Shown here one piece after another: positions 58,106 through 64,000 of a stretch of 64,000 nt of DNA; the first letter of the stretch is position 1; each line of letters begins with the position of its first letter. Where the stretch lies: the NCBI GenBank assembly GCA_032622095.1, contig CP136069.1:202104690-202168689 (forward strand). The letters are read 5' to 3'. Under the pieces are notes generated by a model. That model was not told the origin of the DNA. It saw nothing but the letters and a program-made list of their open reading frames with translations, and did no database searches. The stretch comes from Siphonodentalium dalli. Its lineage: Eukaryota > Mollusca > Scaphopoda > Gadilida > Siphonodentaliidae. The position numbers and the translations under genes are program-made.

Positions 58106-58839
58106 TGGTTAAGTGGTCCTGCTAATTTGCTATGATGCTGGTGGGTCCTGCTAAATTACTTTATATAATGCAGGTAGGACAAAGCGATGTTGCTTTAAAA
58201 TACTGATAATGGTGGCGCTGATGTTTGGACAACGACAATGCTAGCCATCTTTACCCAACAGAACGGCCCTGTGCCAATGCATTCTCTTATATATGCGAGT
58301 CGACCATAGGTCGCCTCGCATATATAAGAGAATGCATTGGCTTAACACATTAAAAATTATAAAACTGTTAAAGAATGTAAGAAAAAATGGTAAAAAGTGT
58401 TAAAAACAGATTTTTTTTAGGCCAATGCATTCTCTTATATATGCGAGGCGACCTATGGTCGACTCGCATATATAAGAGAATGCATTGGCACAGGGCATAA
58501 CTGTAACTATCACAATGTGGTCAAGGAGCCGATTCCAATGATATCCATATTTGTATGGTTCTATTGAGACAGACCGAAGATATTTTAGGCTGTTGAAGCT
58601 TTATTTGGCCGGTTTTGGCCGGTTTGTTGGGTAAAGGGTTAAAAGAGTTCAACATATACAAGCTTTTGAATGTTTTCTACCCATATTGTTTATTCCTCGA
58701 TTTGTTCAGATCATCCAAAGTTGACAGCGTAATACAATACCGTTACTTGCTCTTAAGATCATGGCTTTGCCCTAACACCATAATAACAATTAATCAAGAC
58801 CCACCGACATCATAGCAAATTAGCCGGACCACTTAACCA
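58106..58839. mobile_element. MITE with tggttaagtggtcc ends (copy 2)
   Basis: Ends tggttaagtggtcctgctaa and, inverted, ttagccggaccacttaacca, then tttgctatgatg on both. Same family as 26397-26916, lacking the outermost CACCCC. Its interior was split by a piggyBac-like MITE. Confidence 0.82.
58249..58642 (-). mobile_element. piggyBac-like MITE with two hairpin modules (copy 5)
   Basis: Right edge complete (ttgggtaaaggg, TTAA 58639-58642). The left edge has lost the TTAACCC (it reads catctttacccaaca). Modules at about 58274-58342 and 58420-58488. Subtype with duplicated aaccggcc. Nearly identical to copy 4. Confidence 0.92.
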
Positions 58840-58887
58840 GGGATTGAACCGTGTGGTATTTGCTATGCAGGTACACACATATAAATT

Positions 58888-59132
58888 TGCAGTGGAGCAA
58901 GTCTAGCATAGGTATATATATCAGACCACAGTGAGATGTCATGCAGTGAAGCAAGTCTATCATATTTAGATATACAATAGTGAGATGTCATGCAGTGAAG
59001 CGGGTCTATCATATTTATATATCAGACCACGATAGTGAGATGTCATGCAATGAAGCGGGTCTATCATATTTATATATCAGACCACAATGAGATGTCATGC
59101 AGTGATGCATGTATATCATATTGATATATCAA
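58888..59132. repeat. approximately 55-bp tandem repeat, five copies
   Basis: Unit gtgagatgtcatgcagtgaa, gcgggtctatcatatttata, tatcagaccac. Lies inside the 2-kb inverted-repeat element. Confidence 0.9.
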
Positions 59133-59712
59133 GCGATGGTGCGATTATGTCATGCCTTAGGGAATATCGTCAACCGCGCCACCGTTTCACGGCCTTGACC
59201 AAGATGTTCAGGTAACCATGTATAGACCAAAGCTAAACAGATATTGAATGATATTATTAGTTCATACTCATTGACTTATAGTCATAATTATAGCTGCAAT
59301 ACACTTCCTGGTTAGAATGAGTATGAGTTATTCGATATGCGATCAAACTGATGAAAATGTCATGTTGGGTTAGGAAACTTTTAGGATACATTTCATGTAT
59401 TGGTGCGAACGGTATGTATATCATGCCATGAATCTCTACTCTGGCTACGCACACATATAACATATTCCAAGCACCAGTTTAAAACCGGGAATGTTTTGCT
59501 TTTCCCGAGTTACAATTCAATGTCATGTTTATCGCAAAATCGGCTCATAAATTAAATTGGCCTAAATATATGTAATCTCGAGCTGCGACCTTCGCATACA
59601 GATTACAGTGAAATGCATTATTAAGGAACAACACAGATATACATTTAAATACGTTACCATGTTTTGAACTAGTAGAACATGATATATACGGGGTAGTCAG
59701 AGTAGAGATCCA

Positions 59713-60136
59713 TGATATGATATAGTATGAATCAAGTCATCTCTTCGAGTCAAATGTATAGATGTACGGGAAATTGAGATATTTTCTACGTATATAATTG
59801 AGATCGATACATGATTATGCAGATGTTTAGCCATCAAAGCAAACATGAGGAATGTTGTACCCCCGTATAGAGGAATCAGCGTGTCCGTCCGTGACAACAA
59901 AAGTGGTTTATGGGCTTTGGGCTTAGGTATATGCATGGTTTAGGGGGCTATTTGGGTTTATGAGTTAAGACTTTGTTTCCAATGCCATATTAACTGTTGT
60001 TTTGTTTCTTTAAAACATTCAAGCACATCTTTCTTAAAACCCCGTAAAGCTGGACAAAGTCAATATCCATACTGTCCTTGGATACTGGACAACCTGATTG
60101 AGGATTTAAGCTCATTAACCCTGGACGTTCCTAATC
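59713..60136. other. unassigned sequence
   Basis: No feature recognised. Confidence 0.4.
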
Positions 60137-60809
60137 ATATATGTGACCCGCCATATCAAATCCAGTCGTAAATCGGGTTTGTTTTACCCTGTGCAAATGC
60201 ATTCTCTTATATATGCGAGTCGACCATAGGTCGCCTTGCATATAGAAGAGAATGCATTGGCCTAACAATTTTTTACAATTTTAATAATTTGTTCTTGTAT
60301 TCTTTAACAATTTTATAATTTCACTCATACAGAGCATTTTATGTCCTAAAAATTGTCAGAAACATTTATTTAAAAACAATGATACAAAATTATTAGGCCA
60401 ATGCATTCTCTTATATATGCGAGTCGACCATAGGTCGCCTCGCATATATAAGAGAATGCATTGGCCTAACAATTTTTTATAATTTTTTTTAAATAAATGT
60501 TTCTTACAAATTTTAGGACATAAAATAAAACAACAACATCCATTACCCTGCAGGGAGCCCCACACATATATAGAAGCATATAGAAAGTGTCGTCTGCTCA
60601 TGTTTGTCTGGGGCTCTGTATGGGTGAAATTATAAAATTGTTAAAGAAAACAAGAAAAATTTATTAAAATTGTAAAAAATTGTTAGACCAATGCATTCTC
60701 GTATATATGCGAGGCGACCTATGGTCGACTCGCATATATAAGTGAATGCATTGGCACAGGGTAAAAAAAACGACTTACGACTGGATTTGATATGGCGGGT
60801 CACATATAT
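60137..60809. mobile_element. MITE with TGTGACCCGCC ends carrying three hairpin modules
   Basis: The terminal inverted repeats of about 57 bp read tgtgacccgccatatcaaat, then ccagtcgtaa, and lead into ttttaccctgtgc. These ends are unrelated to the TTAA-type MITEs. The interior has hairpin modules at about 60195-60262, 60398-60466 and 60690-60756 (the first and third lightly mutated). It also has an inner pair gagccccacacatata / tgtctggggctc at 60557-60618, and spacer sequence like that of the piggyBac-like family (tctttaacaattttataatt). Confidence 0.88.
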
Positions 60810-61387
60810 TGTGTTCTTCAAATAATGAAGAGTTACATAACACATAGCTATATACACATTAGATTTATAAAAAAACATAGTTTACCGAGATAATACATGT
60901 TTTATGTGTGGTATGCTAATATACATATTCAAACTAGCCCGTAAACATCTTTTGTTGGTGATTTTTTTTTTAAAGCCCATTAATATGGACTGATCTAATC
61001 ACGTAAACCAAAAAGCACTAAAACACCCTATACTGTTGGACCGTCCGTGGGCGCAACATTGTCTTGTCCCACACAGTGTGTAAATAGTGGAGGGAGATAG
61101 AGAGAAACATGTATATATGACTAAGTTCCAAACTAACTACCTGATAAAATGACAGTTATTTAGAGAAAGCCGCCTTGAACTGAATCGAGACGACAGGTAT
61201 GCACACGCGCCGCCTTTCGAATGACCATGCATGGGCTAACGAATACACGAAAGAGATAGAGCGAGAGAGGGTGGAGAGAGGGAGAGAGAGAGTAACGATA
61301 CAATTGACCCAGTCCGGGATTAACAAGCGAGAACAATCCGGATTCACTTGTATGAGCCAGTCGTCTGTTTGCAACCACGGGAAGCCC
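60810..61387. other. unassigned sequence with a GA-rich tract
   Basis: A purine-rich stretch (gagagagggtggagagaggg and on) lies at about 61254-61292. Overlapping frames on both strands are not supported as genes. Confidence 0.45.
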
Positions 61388-61700
61388 GGATTCGTGGCTA
61401 GGACATATATCAAGCTGATAATGGCATATACAACGGTGATATAATGCGAAAATGTCACATAATAGTGATTTAAAGCAATTTAAAGAAGTGGGTCGGATCC
61501 GGATCCGGAATCAGCGAAAAAGCACTTTTTCGGCCCGGATTCGTGGCTAGGACATCTATCCAGCTGATAATAGCATATACAACGGTAATACAATGCGAAA
61601 ATGTCACAAAATAGTGATTTAAAGCAATTTTTTAAAAGTGGGTCGGATCCGGATCCGGAAAAAAACACTTTTTCGGCCAAATCCGTATCCGGATCCGGAA
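61388..61700. repeat. 149-bp direct repeat, two copies, with ggatccggatccgga cores
   Basis: Copies start at 61388 and 61537 with ggattcgtggctaggacat. Each ends in gtgggtcggatccggatccg, then cactttttcgg. The second is followed by another run of ccggatccggaatccgga. Confidence 0.88.
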
Positions 61701-61739
61701 TCCGGATTAAAGTTAGTCCCTGTAAATATACCTTCATTA

Positions 61740-62479
61740 TAGATTATCGGTCATTGGTTTAACCTGGCAACAGTATTTAGTTCCGTGGGAACCTGTGCAT
61801 CTGCGATTATGGGGTCTGTCAGATACTCAGATTGTGTTAGATCATATGGAGTTATTCCCCCTTTTCAGCAAATGTATGAAATTTATCATATTAAGATGGA
61901 ATGACCATGACTTGTATTCTATAATGTCTTAACCAACACGCATAAATCACCCCTCTCTGTTAATTGGTATTCATGATTTATCGGGGTGGGCGCGGCAGCA
62001 TCGTAAATACACCAAAATAGACACCAACGAAGTATTTATACCACGAGAAATACGCGATACAAAATATTGCCGAAGGAATAACAACTTTGTATAACGTTTC
62101 ACAAGTAAGCGTTTACTGTTTAATCCACATTTAAAATAATAAAGAGCCTTGTTTGGTTCGTTAACTCACTTCATAATATAATTGTATAATCACAGCTAAT
62201 ATTCATATACAGTACGGTTGGACTGTAACCCTATGGTATGAATCCAATACAGGGCGAGCCATGTTTGATCATTATCCGCCAGAGAAGAACACACGTCAAC
62301 ATCGGCTCAGTGTGCATTCATCAATATTAAATGCCGCTTTTGTTCTGTGCGCCGTCAGGTAGCGGAAAACTACTCATATTAGCGTTATATTTATTGATTT
62401 GCTATTAAGACTATATCAATTATGGACCATCCCGTACCCTAATTGATTGGTGTTGTTCTGATGCAGAACTTGGGGCGGG
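61740..62479. other. unassigned sequence
   Basis: About 61770-61830 (tgggaacctgtgcatctgcgat, discontinuous identity) resembles 7590-7640. Otherwise no feature. Confidence 0.45.
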
Positions 62480-62930
62480 TAGCTTTCTCGACATATATAT
62501 ATAAGAGAATGCATTAGGCCTAACAATTTGTTATTATTTGTTTGTTTTTTTTATAAATTTGGCTTACATTATTTAACAATTTGTATTATTTTTTATCATT
62601 TTTTTCTTACATTCTTTAACAATTTTTATCATTTGTTATTAGTGTTTCTTACCTTATATAACAATTGTTGTGATATGTCCTTATATTCTTTAACAATTTT
62701 ATCAGTTTTATCATGTGTTTCTTACATTCTTTAACAATTTTATCATTTTTTCTTACATTCTTTATCAATTTTTTATCTTTTTTTTTCTTTAAATTTGTTT
62801 ATCATTTTCGTTATCATTATTTCTTACATTCTTTAACAATTTTTTATAATTTTTTTCATTTTTGTTCGTACATTTTTTAACAATTATAAAAAAATAAATA
62901 TATATTTGTTAGGCCAATGATTCCCTGATA
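62480..62930. repeat. half hairpin module followed by expanded T-rich spacer
   Basis: It starts with the right half of a module (tatataagagaatgcatt, aggcctaacaattt) and ends at ttgttaggccaatgattc. In between, the spacer motif ttcttacattctttaacaat is repeated about eight times in degenerate form. It looks like a decayed module-bearing element whose spacer expanded by slippage. Confidence 0.7.
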
Positions 62931-63374
62931 TTGGTATGAGACTCTGGAACGCGTAGCTTGTTATATAGTCTGTAATTTAATCAGACTGCTTTGTCGAATG
63001 TGTTTCACTTGCCTGGTCATTTTGACACCAGTTAAAGGGAGCGTTGGTGTGTATACCCCCCCCCCCCACCTTCGGTCAAGGAAGTTGAATATTAAGTTGA
63101 CATGTCCAAAATATTAATATCGACCAACGAGTAAGAAGATCATATGTATTGGCGATTAAATAGGGCCGGGGCTCCGACATATAACAAAGGAACCCACAAC
63201 AGCAATCACAACCACACCATACATCATCCTGTATATATGTTATGTTCGTCAGCTACGTTGTATTTGTTAAAATGTTAATGGGAGAGGGGCGGATTTAAGT
63301 TGTTAAAACTTGTGCCCCGATCCCTCTTGTAATATTATATTACAATAAAATATGTTTTAATAAACAAAAAAACA
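62931..63374. other. unassigned sequence
   Basis: C-run at 63055-63067. No feature otherwise. Confidence 0.4.
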
Positions 63375-63398
63375 ATGGCGACTCAAGCTCAACCAAAG
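63375..63398 (+). other. possible first coding exon (MATQAQPK)
   Basis: aacaATGGCG has a good start context. Eight codons run to AAAG|GTACGC, a plausible donor. No continuing exon was recognised in the remaining 600 bp, and an AATAAA-like, A-rich stretch stands just upstream. This is a weak candidate only. Confidence 0.15.
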
Positions 63399-64000
63399 GT
63401 ACGCCCAGAAGTATTTATCACTTTGAAGTTTAAACAATGTGTATATCGCTTTTCAGCTGCATTGAGGTGAGGGATTACATTTTACATTCGAATCCATTGA
63501 ACATTGATTCCGGAACTTCGATTTGTTATATGTGGCAGCTAAATCACAAGTGGACAAATATCCCACCCAAACAAGTTTTTATTCATTGTCCGTACTATCT
63601 TGCAAAGCGCAACACACCAACACCGAGTACATGAATGTGTGCCCTTGTGTATGACATCAAATCATACACAATATAATAAAGTATATATTAGCACTCGCTA
63701 ATCTTACAAAACAGTCATAACGTAGCGTCATTTGTTTTCACACACAAATGTCCACAACATCTAGTCTGATAACCTCTGGAAAGCAATGCAAAATACAAAT
63801 TATCACCATTACTGATCACCATGTAAATACCTTTATAGGGTTATCTTCATTACATGTGTGTTATTATATTGTATCGGGAGAGGGGCTTCATAAGTTGTAC
63901 AAAAAAAGTACCAATCCATGTTGTATATCATTTTATTACATGATCCTACCTTTATTCCATTCAATAAACCCATTCTATAAATTGTGATATTAAACGTTCG
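63399..64000. other. unassigned sequence to the window edge
   Basis: No gene or element recognised. Confidence 0.4.

Larger units (their letters stand above)
57570..59636. mobile_element. 2-kb element with approximately 330-bp inverted ends, hosting two nested MITEs
   Basis: The left arm 57570-57915 (ccttaataatgg, gcgaaggttgcagctcgaga, ggaaaagcaaacagttccca, gtagccagagtagaga, taaccaggaagtttattgca, discontinuous) is matched in inverse order by the right arm 59245-59636. Between them lie a GTGGTCC-type MITE (58106-58839) and, inside that, a piggyBac-like MITE (58249-58642). A further partial direct copy of one arm block (catgttttgaactagtagaa, agtcagagtagagat) stands at 59660-59712. No protein coding. 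Confidence 0.8.

Overview
This is a stretch of eukaryotic, metazoan nuclear DNA. It is AT-rich and gene-poor, with consensus GT/AG splice sites, a bilaterian-type bHLH gene split by a very long intron, and a dense load of tandem repeats, MITE-like inverted-repeat elements, Helitron-like elements, a tRNA-derived SINE and a LINE remnant. The style of repeats fits a marine invertebrate, perhaps a lophotrochozoan, but the species cannot be fixed from the sequence.

One gene is well supported. On the minus strand there is a TCF24/TCF23-type basic helix-loop-helix transcription factor. Its bHLH exon (34247-34711) ends at a GTAAGT donor after the codons LHPIK. The next coding exon lies about 31.4 kb away (2625-2813), starts after a CAG acceptor with KWPMRSRLY, and ends at a TAA. 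Both junctions are phase 0 and the joined text matches the conserved family tail (LHPxK/KWPMRSRLY). Everything between 2814 and 34246 is therefore intron. The gene carries an exact 16-codon tandem duplication of its DNA-binding basic region; the two copies differ only at two synonymous sites.

The intron holds a 180-bp triplicate repeat, three exon-like repeats, a roughly 180-bp-armed inverted duplication, a 6.7-kb satellite of a 30-bp unit flanked by an inverted repeat, a 46-bp satellite, a LINE 3' remnant, several TTAA-flanked MITEs, and three head-to-tail Helitron-like elements (30715-32856). The region above 34.7 kb has no convincing gene. It contains further MITEs, a 4-kb decanucleotide satellite (46741-50712), a roughly 50-bp minisatellite (54352-55540), GAT-rich tracts, and a three-level nest of inverted-repeat elements (57570-59636).

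The most unusual system is a 69-bp near-perfect hairpin module (33-bp arms, one fixed mismatch, 3-nt loop). It occurs at least 13 times in full or near-full form. It always sits inside mobile elements, and in at least two, probably three, TIR-defined families with unrelated ends: one TTAA-flanked piggyBac-like family (five copies), one diverged TTAA family, and one family with GTGACCCGCC termini. This looks like a hairpin cassette that moves between transposon families.
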